A stretch of 64,000 nt of DNA. Source: Corylus avellana. Its lineage: Eukaryota; Streptophyta; Magnoliopsida; Fagales; Betulaceae. Shown one piece after another: positions 11,051 to 22,110 of this stretch. Both the position numbers and the translations under genes were made by a program. The notes beneath the pieces were generated by a model, which was not told the DNA's origin, made no database searches, and worked only from the letters and a program-made list of their open reading frames with translations. Numbering within the stretch: position 1 is the stretch's first letter; every line of letters starts with the position of its first letter. The stretch covers positions 26,840,095 through 26,904,094 of the forward strand of contig NC_081544.1 in NCBI RefSeq assembly GCF_901000735.1. Reading direction: 5' to 3'.

Positions 11051-12180
11051 TGTTCATTTGTAAATTTTACACTCAATTCAGGAAAAAGACGAGAGGGAGG
11101 GAGAGTGAGAGTTTACAATAGTTGTTTCTCAATGAAAAATTATACTACAGTTCTTTTATTTCTTTTGTTTTCTTTTTTTTTTGCTAGAACATTTATTTTT
11201 CATTATATTAATATTGTCATTTTATATGTTTATTTTCGGTGCTTATGTTCTTCCATTTTTGTTTTTGTCCCCTATATTTTTTTTTTTTAATTTTTTCTGC
11301 TTTTACTTTCTATTTATATCAATCAATTCCGAAAAAAGACGAGTGAGAGAGAGAGAGAGAGAATTTCTATTCCTTTTTTCTCAATGAAAAATTATACTAC
11401 AGTTATTTTCTTTATTTATTTTTTTTTTTCTTGTAACAGTTCTTTTCAATTTTTCAATCGTTGTTTCTCAATGAAAAATTATACTACTATTTTTTTTTCT
11501 TTGTTTTTTTGTTTTTGTTTTGCTACAATAGTTAATTTCAATTATATTAATATTTTCATATTTTCATTTTTTTTTATCTTTATTTCCGGTGCTTATGTTC
11601 TTCCATTTTTTGTTTTTGACCCTTATTTTTTTTTCTAATTTATATATTATTTTTTATTCAAATGATTACTTTTCTTTTCTAAATTTTACATTGAATTCCG
11701 GAAATGTTAATAGTGAGAAAGTTTCTTTTCATAGAAACTCAATTTTTCCAATATATTTCACTCTCAATTTTCAAATTGTAGGTTTTTTTTTTGGTTGTCT
11801 TTGTTTTCCTATATGCCTTAAAATTAGCTTCTTTTACTTTTATATATGTGAAGGATGGTTGAAAAAAAATATATTTATTTTTCATTATATTAGTATTGTC
11901 ATTATATATATATTTTTTATCTTTATTTTCATGCTTATGTTCTTCTATTTTTGTTTTTGTCCCTTATATTTTTTTTGTTTTCTATTTTTTCTTCTTTTAC
12001 TTTCTATTTATATCAATCAATTCCGAAAAAAGACAAGAGAGAGAGAGATTCTATGAGAGTTTCTATTCGTTGTTTCTCAATAAAAAATTATACTACCATT
12101 ATTTTCTTTCTTTATATTTTTTTTCCTATAACAATTTTCCAATCGTTCAAATGAATCAGAGAAGATTCTATTCCATTGTG
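11051..12180. repeat. T-rich tandem repeat block
   Basis: Several units carry the markers TTTCTCAATGAAAAATTATA, GGTGCTTATGTTCTTCCATT and ATCAATCAATTCCGAAAAAA plus (GA)n, near 11120, 11380, 11465 and 12070 for the first marker. Plus-strand composition is extremely T-rich, which gives spurious Phe/Ile/Leu-rich frames. No coding signal is accepted. Confidence 0.6.
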
Positions 12181-12367
12181 AACGCTCTAAGAATTTGCTA
12201 AATATCATTAATTTAACGTACAACTTGAATAATGTGGTCGGGAAAATTAATTAATTTTTTTTTTTTACAAGCCCTTATTGATTGCAAGGTTAATTTGACA
12301 GTTGTATATCTTAAGTGTGAATGAGGGAGTAAAAGTCAAAGAATCTCTGGCACCAAGAAATGAGGCC

Positions 12368-12636
12368 TTCGGCCTTGTTTAATAAACTACATCACATTCC
12401 CCCACACTATTAATCTCATTTTTCAAAAAAAATCAACATAAAAACATTCTCACTTTTTATATCACATAATTTATTTTTTATTATTATTTAAATAAAAAAA
12501 TTACTACAAAAGAAAACTTTTCCACTTTTCAATACAATTTTTTCACTTTTCTATACTAATTATTACACTCATTTTTTTCTTCACCAATCATGAATAATGC
12601 ATTGTAAAGGCTTGTTGTTTATCAAACAAGGCCGAA
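12368..12636. mobile_element. MITE with TTCGGCCTTGTTT termini
   Basis: The left end TTCGGCCTTGTTTAATAAAC and right end GTTTATCAAACAAGGCCGAA are near-perfect inverted repeats 269 bases apart, with AT-rich non-coding sequence between. GGCCTTGTTT termini are common in plant MITEs. No target duplication was recognised, so the superfamily is not assigned. Confidence 0.6.
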
Positions 12637-12849
12637 ATAAAAGAGGCTCATCCCCCTTCAATTCCCCATCATCCCTTGTACATAGACACTCAATGGGAGC
12701 ACTCGATATACAAACACCGCCCCCCATCGCCGACCCAGAAAAACACATCCCGACACACTTAAGGACTATCACTAAATTACAGTTGAATAGTTAAAAACTA
12801 TCACCTATCCAACCATATATCATACCCAACAACCACTGAAATTTTATCG

Positions 12850-13258
12850 GCTACCACACAACGATATTTCTTACCCACTCGTTGGGAACAGAGTCTTCGA
12901 CATGTCCTTGCCCTTCCTCCATCGGCAACAAACTTGGATGGAGACCCAAATGGTCGGGCCAAGTTTACGATCAGGCTCAATGATGCAGTCTACCTTTATG
13001 ATCTGCCCGGCCAAGAGGTTCACGCACATCACCATCGAGCACCATTTCATGGCCCATGGTAGTCGACCCGTTGACAAAGTGATTTTGCTCAAGTACCCGA
13101 GCCACCAGCATATGGCGGAAATCATACCAGAATAGGAGTATGTCGGATCGTCTGACATCAAAGTTCTGGTCCTTCTGGATCCTGACGTAGTAGACCTCTT
13201 CTACGTGTCATATTTCTTGTCAACGAGGAAGGTGACTAGGGCTTCCTTGAGCAAAGAG
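12850..13258 (+). pseudogene. Coding-like remnant of an unrecognised gene, upstream of the large LTR element
   Basis: This stretch is richer in G+C than its surroundings. One plus frame reads continuously for about 60 codons (from near 12880), including FTIRLNDAVYLYDLPGQEV, then meets a stop near 13060. A second frame is open from about 13160 and runs into the LTR element, including LDPDVVDLFYVSYFLSTRKV. I do not recognise the family. Removing the LTR element and one AAGAG copy would put GAG TAA right after the last codons, so the gene end may lie at the insertion point. Frameshifts and stops mark it as broken. Confidence 0.35.
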
Positions 13259-14631
13259 TGTAACATCCCCAGTCCGTTAAGACTGAGTTTGCCACTTTTC
13301 TTCTTTTTCAACAAAAATTCTTGCAAAGATCTATAAGGTCTATCAGAGTACTTGATTTTAAAAGATACAATAAATGCGTAAAACATTTTTTTCTTCAAGA
13401 GATTTTATTACAAGCGGAATTAGAAAACATTAGATTTTAGTTGCGGAATATCATATCATTACAATAACTTATATGAAAAGACTTTGAAAATTAATAATTA
13501 TTCCCACCCCATTCCGGCCTCCTATTCCAGCATCCTTTCTACCTGAAAACAAGAAATAAAACTGAGTGAGCCCAAAGGGGGCCCAGCAAGTAAAATCCAT
13601 AACCATAAATAGTCTTACTCCTTGTTCTCAGTTTTGAAAATCGTTTTCACAAATAAATATACATCCAGCCATAATAATATATGTACGTACGGTTGCATCT
13701 CCCGTAACATATACATACTATTACATCTAGTAATAGATCATCGTTGTAAATCATCTTAGCATATCTTCGTTGAAAATATAGTATCATTTTCTCATAATAA
13801 AGCCCATGTACACTATTACCCCTGTGCACGAGGGTTGCGGGTCCTTGTGACCATGGCACTGAACTGTGGCCTCAGCCATGCCCGACCGTCAATTAACTCT
13901 TTTTCTTGGTGCACTCAACGGTCTGTTGATGGAATACCACCTTCTGGCATAGCCTCCTTCAGTGGTTTCGCCTCCATCCGAGTATCGGTACCGAACTCTC
14001 ATCTTTACTTATCTTGGGGCCAAAAATACTCTCCTCCATACATGTGCCCTCATTTCATAAACATTTATCTCATCTCTTGTACTTTTCTTTGTACTTCTTT
14101 TGATGCATCTTAGGGCAACATGTAGGAGGGTTTATCATCTTTTTTCTTTCTTATAATCATCATCATTTCTCAACTTTCTTTTCTCAAAATGGAAACCTTT
14201 TTCAAATATAAACTTGTTGTACTTAGAAAGCGTTTAAATAAATAGAAACTTTCTAGATAATTCTTTTAGAAATCCTTCATGCATGCAACATAACTTCATA
14301 ATACGTAAATAAAATAATCATTTACAATTTACTAAAGAATGAATAAATAGCATGACATGAAGTAATTTTAGAAGGGGTAGTGAATTTACTTACCTCTAGA
14401 CTGAAGCTAAAAGTGGTATGAAGGAATCTAGTTGCTCCAATATGACTAACACCACTAGTATATCTTTTGAAACTACTTTCTAAAGTCCGCTATCTCTTGT
14501 GTTCTTTCTTTCTTGTAGCGCTTGGTCTCGCCCTTTCTCTCTCTGTTCTGAGTAAACACTCTTAGAAAGAAGAAAGACCGAGTAAAAAGCGGAAGAAGGA
14601 AGAATATATGCAAGAGATGGGAGAGGAGATG

Positions 14632-16428
14632 TGTAACATCCCCAGTCCGTTAAGACTGAGTTTGCCACTTTTCTTCTTTTTCTACAAAAATTCTTGCAAA
14701 GATCTATAAGGTCTATCAGAGTACTTGATTTTAAAAGATACAATAAATGCGTAAAACATTTTTTTTTCAAGAGATTTTATTACAAGCGGAATTAGAAAAC
14801 ATTAAACTTTAGTTGCGGAATATCATATCATTACAATAACTTATATGAAAAGACTTTGAAAATTAATAATTATTCCCACCCCATTCCGGCCTCCTATTCC
14901 AGCATCCTTTCTACCTGAAAACAAGAAATAAAACTGAATGAGCCCAAAGGGGGCCCAGCAAGTAAAATCCACAACCATCAATAGTTTTACTCCTTGTTCT
15001 CAGTTTTGAAAATCGTTTTCGCAAATAAATATAATTCTAGCCATAATAATATCTGTATGTACGGTTGCATCTCCCGTAACATATACATACTATTACATCT
15101 AGTAATAGATCATCGTTGTAAATCATTTTTATAAATCATCATCATAATGCATCATTATAAATAATCTTTGTAAATCATCATAGCATATCATCGTTGAAAA
15201 TATAGTATCATTTTCTCATAATAGGGCCCATGTACACTATTACCCCTGTGCACGAGGGTTGCGGGTCCTTGTGACCATGGCACTGAACTGTGGCCTCAGC
15301 CATGCCCGACCGTCAATTAACTCTTTTTTCTTGGTGCACTCAACGGTCTGTTGATGGAATACCACCTTCTGGCATAGCCTCCTTCAGTGGTTTCGCCTCC
15401 ATCCGAGTATCGGTACCGAACTCTCATCTTTACTTATCTTGGGGCCAAAAATACTCTCCTCCATCCATGTGCCCTTATTTCATAAACATTTATCTCATCT
15501 CTTGTACTTTTCTTTGTACTTCTTTTGATGCATCTTAGGGCAACATGTAGGAGGGTTTATCATCTTTTTTCTTTCTTATAATCATCATCATTTCTCAACT
15601 TTCTTTGCTCAAAATGGAAACCTTTTCAAATATAAACTTGTTGTACTTAGAAAGCGTTTAAATAAATAGAAACTTTCTAGATAATTCTTTTAGAAATCCT
15701 TCATGCATGCAACATAACTTCATAATACATAAATAAAATAATCATTTACAATTTACTAAAGAATGAATAAATAGCATGACATGAAGTAATTTTAGAAGGG
15801 GTAGTAAATTTACTTACCTCTAGACTGAAGCTAAAAGTGGTATGAAGGAATCTAGTTGCTCCAATATGACTAACACCACTAGTATATCTTTTGAAACTAA
15901 TTTCTAAAGTCCGCTATCTCTTGTGTTCTTTCTTTCTTGTAGCGCTTGGTCTCGCCCTTTCTCTCTCTGTTCTGAGTAAACACTCTTAGAAAGAAGAAAG
16001 ACCGAGTAAAAAGCGGAAGAAGGAAGAATATATGCAAGAGATGGGAGAGGAGATGAGTGGTGAAAATTGTGAAGGAGAAGAGCTCTATTTATAGGAGAAA
16101 ATCAAATACTATTTCACCAACCCTATACTATTCCACCAACCCTATACTATTTCACCAACCCTATACTATTTCACCAACCCTATACTATTCTACCAACCCT
16201 ATACTATTCTACCAACCCTATACTATTCTACCTATACTATTCTACCTTCTTATTCTACCATCCTTATACATACCATTTACTATCCTATTATTTCGCCAAT
16301 TACCATTCTCTAATTACCACTCTCATAAATTTTCCAAGAATTAAAATCCTTAGCTACAATGGATATTAAAATAACATCATTATCAAAATAATCTATTTAA
16401 ATAGCTTTGAAAATTCTGGGACACTACA
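14632..16428 (-). mobile_element. Solo LTR of the same family, nested in the 3' LTR
   Basis: This 1797-bp copy runs from TGTAACATCC to GGGACACTACA and interrupts the outer LTR. Duplications AGATG lie at 14627-14631 and 16429-16433; the uninterrupted 5' LTR has a single AGATG there. No internal region accompanies it, so it is the product of insertion followed by LTR-LTR recombination. It differs from its host LTR by small indels and a longer ACCCTATACTATT repeat (16100-16230). Confidence 0.9.
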
Positions 16429-16868
16429 AGATGAGTGGTGAAAATACTGAAGGAGAAGAGCTCTATTTATAGGAGAAAATCAAACACTATTCTACCTTCA
16501 ATTTACAATTATACCCTCATTTTACTATTTCACCAACCCTATACTATTTCACCAACCCTACACTATTCTACCTTCAATTTACAATTATACCCTCATTTTA
16601 CTATTTCACCAACCCTATACTATTTCACCAACCCTATACTATTCTACCTACCCTATACTATTCTACTTACCCTATACTATTCTACCTTCTTATTCTACCA
16701 TCCTTATACCTACCATTTACTATCCTATTATTTCACCAATTACCATTCTCTAATTACCACTCTCATAAATTTCCTAAGAATTAAAATCCTTAGCTACAAT
16801 GGATATTAAAATAACATCATTATCAAAATAATCTATTTAAATAGCTTTGAAAATTCTGGGACACTACA

Positions 16869-16882
16869 ATCTTCCCTCCTTA
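16869..16882 (-). other. Polypurine tract
   Basis: On the minus strand AGGAGGGAAGAT directly precedes the LTR start TGTAGTGTCCC. Just upstream in element sense is TTTCGAGGACGAAATTC, a sequence often seen before this tract in plant gypsy elements. It would prime plus-strand synthesis in replication. Confidence 0.75.
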
Positions 16883-18604
16883 TTAGAATTTCGTCCTCGA
16901 AATTAAAACCTATAATATTATCGTCCAATCTTCAAGTTGAGGGATTCAGATTTAAAATATTCATTTCAATCCTTCATCAAAGCCTACTCTCTTTTATCAT
17001 ATTGAAATTTTATCTCCTTCTACTAGGAGTAAATCTTATTCACAGTCTAAAGTCTTGATTTCTGCAATCATTCATCAATTCACACTAAAATCTTACCTCA
17101 AAATCTTTTCCATTGTTTCTTTCCAACCTCAATAACAACAATCGAGTTATTCATCAACAGTCTACAATCAAGGTTTAAACATCAAATTAATAAATCATGT
17201 GATCAATAGTTTATACCTCCAAACATCATAGTCCTCATTTCAAGCCTGCAATAATTTTCTCGATCTAATTTAATCAATTTATCAAAAAGGTGTAAAAATC
17301 ATTCTTGCCTATATTCTCTTTAGTATCTCAGTATTCCCAATCATGCATACGAAATTTTAATATGATGCTCTAATAATTATTAACTTCTCACCATCATAAA
17401 CCTGTAAAAGTAAATAGCACCAACATTCAAACATCATTACATGAATATACCTCAGGAGTGACATCATAATTCGATTCATTCTAAATACACAACCGTTTCT
17501 ATTTTCTCATCCCAACTTTGTGTCAATGCTACAATATTAGCGAAAATCTTTCAGTACTACATCTTTACTTGATAAATCATAACTCAACAATAGAAACTCG
17601 TAATTATGATTTCAACTCAATGAAATACACGATTACATCAAATGTAAGATTCTCATCCATTCTTGACTAATACATATTGTGCTTGCTGCGTTCTAGAGAT
17701 GAAATTGATAAGCAAGCAAAGTAGGATATGGGTAAGTTTCCAGGCTGGAAGTTCCAAAGTACACATGCTATAATTTCTCTCCCTTGGGTCTTGCAAGGTC
17801 AAGAAGAGAAAAGAGAGAAAGATAGTCCTGTTGCTTTCTAGAAATGAAGATTTGAAAAGCATTTCAGGACATGGCATGTATGTGAGACTTTCAAAATACC
17901 CACATCGGATGCTCTCTCTCTTCTGTCATTTATGGAAGACTGAGAAGAAAAGAGAGATATTTAGCCTGAGAAGCATGATCAAGGATAATCTTGCTTCCTC
18001 AGGACATGATCAACGATAATCTTGCTTCAATGGTTTACTACTGAGAGTATAAGGAGTTGGGTTTGTGAATCAAGTCGTGAGGCTGCATTTTTTTTCTCTT
18101 GAGGATACGCTCAACTAGGAGGAAAAGTCGAGCTTTCATTGTATGGAAGGTCATTAAAAGATTTCAGGTGAAGGAGTATGATCAGAAGGCATGCGTTGCA
18201 ATGGAGAAAGAGGTGTGAATTTATATGAAGGGTTTCTGGATAATGAACGAGCGCGTGGTGCGCGTTGGCATGACAATTCATTCAGTTGCCCACGCATGGT
18301 ATTTGAAGTCGTTGATTGAACAGTGGGTTTGAAAAATGAGCTCAGTCGAATTTATGACAGGAGACAAGATCCTACTTCCACGGGATCTTTTGACAAAATT
18401 TCCATCGCGGCCCGAGGTCGCCTAACGCTTTGTTGTTTACTGTTTATTTCACCTGAAGTGAAAAATTCCTTTAAAGCCACTCGTCTGCTGCTTCCAGAAA
18501 CTTCACAAAAAATTTCTTCAGTTCCTAACGCTTAGTCTCTTCTCAGTACTTCATCTCTCCCAATTTCTTCGTATTCTCAACTATTTTTCCTTACTCTCCT
18601 AAAT
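16883..18604. other. Internal LTR-element sequence without recognisable coding
   Basis: AT-rich and non-coding by eye. The part from about 18240 to 18604 reads on the plus strand like a promoter and leader for the antisense ORF that follows, with pyrimidine-rich sequence just before the ATG, but no certain TATA box is assigned. Confidence 0.5.
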
Positions 18605-19267
18605 ATGGGAGCATCATCATCATCCGTTAACAACATCGATTTGAATGTTGCTCCTGCAACACAATCTATTGTTATGCCTAACGTGCAACTGGACGTGCCT
18701 GCTATTTCCCCTGAAGTGCCTGCTATACCTCCCGTTGTACCTGTTGCACACCCTAATGAACCTGCTGCATATCCTAACGTATGGCAGCCAACTTTTGTCT
18801 TTGACAATCGTCCTATCACTATTCACGATTCTGTCATGCTCCATGATTCTACTGCTGTAGCAGTGGCCAAAGGTTTCGTAATTCCACGGGATCAAACGTT
18901 CTTAGCTGATAGGTCGGATACTGATGCTATTAATAACTCATTGGCATTCAGTATCCAAGGTGCTGCTTCAGTTTCTGACATGGCACAACGTTTGAGTGCC
19001 AGAAATGTTGAGCTGAAAGTCTCAAGAAACCAAATCGGGGTCTTACAGCGACTGCTCAAATACTACAAACGAAAACACGTGGATTTGAAGCAGGAGAATA
19101 CTCAGCTGAAAAAGATGATGTTATCTTACGCAGAATACTTGGGACCAAAGATGCTAGAAATGGAGAAGAATACCGAACGTCTCCAGCGACAGCACGAAAA
19201 ACTCCGGGTCGATGTTCAGGGGTGTTGCAAGTCTCTCCGCACACGCTCTAGTCAGGTACCTCTGTAG
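18605..19267 (+). CDS. Antisense ORF inside the LTR element: 220-aa Pro/Val-rich, coiled-coil protein of unknown function
   Basis: An uninterrupted 220-codon frame lies antisense to the host retroelement. Residues 1-60 are Ser/Asn then Pro/Val/Ala-rich with PAIPPVVPVAHPNEPAAYPN repeats. Residues about 120-205 are charged with regular Leu/Met spacing (for example LKQENTQLKKMM), which predicts a coiled coil. I see no catalytic motif, signal peptide or membrane segment, and do not recognise the family. The 3' end touches the solo LTR at 19263: the last sense codon and TAG straddle the junction. Without that insertion the frame would also stop at the same codon count (CAT TAG). Antisense ORFs between pol and LTR are known in some Tat/Grande-type plant elements; this may be an analogue or a captured gene piece. 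Confidence 0.5.
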   Translation: MGASSSSVNNIDLNVAPATQSIVMPNVQLDVPAISPEVPAIPPVVPVAHPNEPAAYPNVWQPTFVFDNRPITIHDSVMLHDSTAVAVAKGFVIPRDQTFLADRSDTDAINNSLAFSIQGAASVSDMAQRLSARNVELKVSRNQIGVLQRLLKYYKRKHVDLKQENTQLKKMMLSYAEYLGPKMLEMEKNTERLQRQHEKLRVDVQGCCKSLRTRSSQVPL

Positions 19268-20578
19268 CACCCCAGATTTTTAAAGTCTTATTTTAAAGAT
19301 ATTAAATTGATGCTATGATTATATTAATATTCATATTAGGTAATGGCATTTACTTTGAGGTTGAGATATTTATTGATGATATTAGGTAATAATATTTATT
19401 CTTGAGGAATTTATTAGATCTTATGAATATTATTGGAATGAATATTGATTTGAGGTTATTATATCATGATGATGATTTTATTTTGATTATTTTATTGGGA
19501 GATTTAAGAGATATGATAATTGATGATTGATTGGTATAATTTGGAGTATGATTGTAATAATTGGTGATTGATTTTATGAGTAAGGAATTTGTGGGATTCA
19601 GATTATTAAGGGAAATTAGGTGAGAATAATATTTAATATTTTATTAGATTTGTTTTTAATAAATTGGAGTGAAACCTAACTTTCACGCCTACTTTTCCCC
19701 AATTTTCTCACCTGCTCCCACTTTTTCTTTCTTGTTCTTTTTTTCAAACCTAAACTTTGAATTCAAACCTAAACTTCTTTCTTATTCCTTTTTATATTCT
19801 TATTTTATATTTTTTTTTTTTCTTTCTTTTCTCCCTCTGCCGACATCTCTCACCTACTCCCACCTTTTTCTTTCTTATTCCTATTTTTTTATTCTTATTT
19901 TATATTATTTTCTTTCTTTTCTCCTTCTGCCGACAGCTCTCACCTGCTCCCACTTTTCTTCTTTCTCTTTTAGTCCTTCCTTATTTAAATGCCTCATTCA
20001 TACAGAAGAGAGGAGAGAAACCGAGAGTGAGATGGAAATTTAAGACAGAGAGCTGAAGAGGAAGAAAGAGAGTTTAGGCGAGAGAGAGAGAGAGAGAGAG
20101 AAAGTCAGTGAATGGATTGTTATGGGTATGGACCAACTGCAGCAGAACGGGTTTCAAGTAATTACCTTTGATGATCCATTCATGTAATCCACTGTAAGTA
20201 TTCTTACTTACTGAGTATGATATTGATATCCAATAATACGGATTTTTGTGGTTTTATAACTTGTCTAGCATTTTGCTATATATGATTCAACAATGATTTA
20301 TATTGTCGGAAATCAATTGACTCACTACTTCACAGTTTTTTGTAGTGCTTGCAGGAATGAAAAATCAAGGTAATTATGCAGTTGTGATTAAAGATTCATA
20401 TTGAGATGTACAGAGATTCCAAGTTGGTTAAGTTTTGTCTAGAGTTTAGACTGTCGGATAGATTTGTATAAATGCCTTGTACGACATAGCTTTGGGTATT
20501 TTTGTATAAAGAAAAGTATTTTAACAGTATTTTTTTGTATTGATAATTACAGTTTTTCCGCTATATGAGGTTGTTACA
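19263..20578 (+). mobile_element. Solo LTR of a second family, nested in the LTR element
   Basis: It runs TGTAGCACCCC...GGTTGTTACA, 1316 bp, with perfect 5-bp duplications ACCTC at 19258-19262 and 20579-20583. Plus orientation is suggested by the TTATTTAAATG promoter-like box near 19980 followed by GA-rich leader sequence. No internal region is present. Confidence 0.85.
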
Positions 20579-20583
20579 ACCTC

Positions 20584-22098
20584 ATTAGAAATAAATATTC
20601 TCTTTGATAATTCAATTATATAAATATATACGATTCTGCTCATACTAGGTTTTCTCTATGCAGAAATAATTTTCCTGGAGCAGCTCTGAGGAATCATCTG
20701 CTCATCATTACCACGTGTCTCTTTATGCAACAAATTCCCTTCTTTTTTTTTTTTTGATGGACACTGGTATGTAATATTATAAGGAGCTTGTTCTCCAAAC
20801 ATTTCTTTTCGTAATCATTTAGTACTCATTCAATATTCATTATATAATCATCCTGTCATTATAATAACTTCCTTTAAACAAACAATCTGTTTAACAAGTT
20901 AATCACTCAATAAAACATCTAAGTATGCACCATCACATGTTATCAACCTCTAAAATACTTTAATATCATTGAACATATATCTTATAAGAGAAATTTAGAT
21001 CATGTCACTATATTATATCACTGTATTATATTGTCTTTCAACTCTTACCTTTATGCTTCAATTTACCTCAAGAATAATAATCCATTATCTTTACTTAGTA
21101 AAAGAAAATTATATCAAAAGCTTTGGCATGTAACTAAAATTTCTCATAATTTCATATCCACTAATGCCTCAAAATTTAAATATTATCCACAACCTAGGAG
21201 CACTAATTCATCCTCAAAACTTTAAGCATCACTTCAATATAATTTACCTCAATTACAGAAAACCTAGCACCTCAAATTCTAAGAATCACCCCAAAGATTT
21301 CGTGAATTGTACCTTAAAGTCATCACAATCATTTGAAAATATCAAAATCCTTAAACCACAACTTTATATCTCAAAATATCTTATAGATTCTAGGGTATAC
21401 CTTATTTGTATTTATCCCTGCAATACTTAGGCATTCACTTCATGCCACTACGTAATCCTTATTCATCAATCCATATATTATAACATCAATCATAGTATCA
21501 TTATTGTCATCGATCAAACCTTAGCCATTACCAAAAACTCATATAAACTCTTATATCATTAATTCAGTTCAAGAATCATTTCACAACCGACATCCATAAG
21601 ACCATTCGTTACTAAGTCACTTACACCATTTGTCTCACAACCTAAATCAATAAAACCATTTTGTCACCAAATTAATTTCACAAATTAGCTCGCAACCTAA
21701 ATCTATAAAATCATCATACGATTTTTAAATCATGATCAATAATCTTTTCTAAATCCTCGACACACCTTAAAATATACCCTTATCAATCGATACTCTAGAA
21801 AACTGCCGCAAATCCAAATAGGCAGATACTATAGATCACAACCTATCTATAAAATAAAATTCATCTCCGTCATTAACATGATCACAATAATAAAATCCTC
21901 CAAATTAATCACACTAAGATGATTTTTTTTTTTTTTTTTTTTAACAAAAAATTAACCATTAGAAAAATGCTCATGCATCATTTATTAGAGACCACACAAT
22001 AATGCACACTCTACTTGGCCGGAATGTGGCTTCTCATTAACCCCCCAAATTTTTTTTTTTTTTTTTTTTGAAAAGTCTGCCAGAACCTTATAACCTTT
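20584..22098. other. Internal LTR-element sequence without coding
   Basis: AT-rich, no frame with a recognisable motif in any orientation. Two poly-T runs lie at 21922-21941 and 22050-22069. It ends at the PBS. Confidence 0.55.
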
Positions 22099-22110
22099 GC
22101 TCTGATACCA
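22099..22110 (-). other. Primer binding site for initiator tRNA-Met
   Basis: The minus strand reads TGGTATCAGAGC, the standard plant tRNA-iMet primer site, four bases (ATTT) from the end of the 5' LTR at 22115. This fixes the element's orientation. Confidence 0.9.

Noticed and set aside
11105..12201. Several 60-155-codon frames rich in Phe, Leu and Ile
   Set aside because: They come from T-rich tandem repeats, overlap in different frames and show no motif or splice structure.
12871..13161. 96-codon minus-strand frame opposite the coding-like remnant
   Set aside because: The plus strand gives more protein-like sequence (FTIRLNDAVYLYDLPG); the minus frame looks like its shadow.
16057..16809. 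Frames with repeated TLYYSTNPIL-type sequence
   Set aside because: They translate the ACCCTATACTATT short repeat inside the LTRs.
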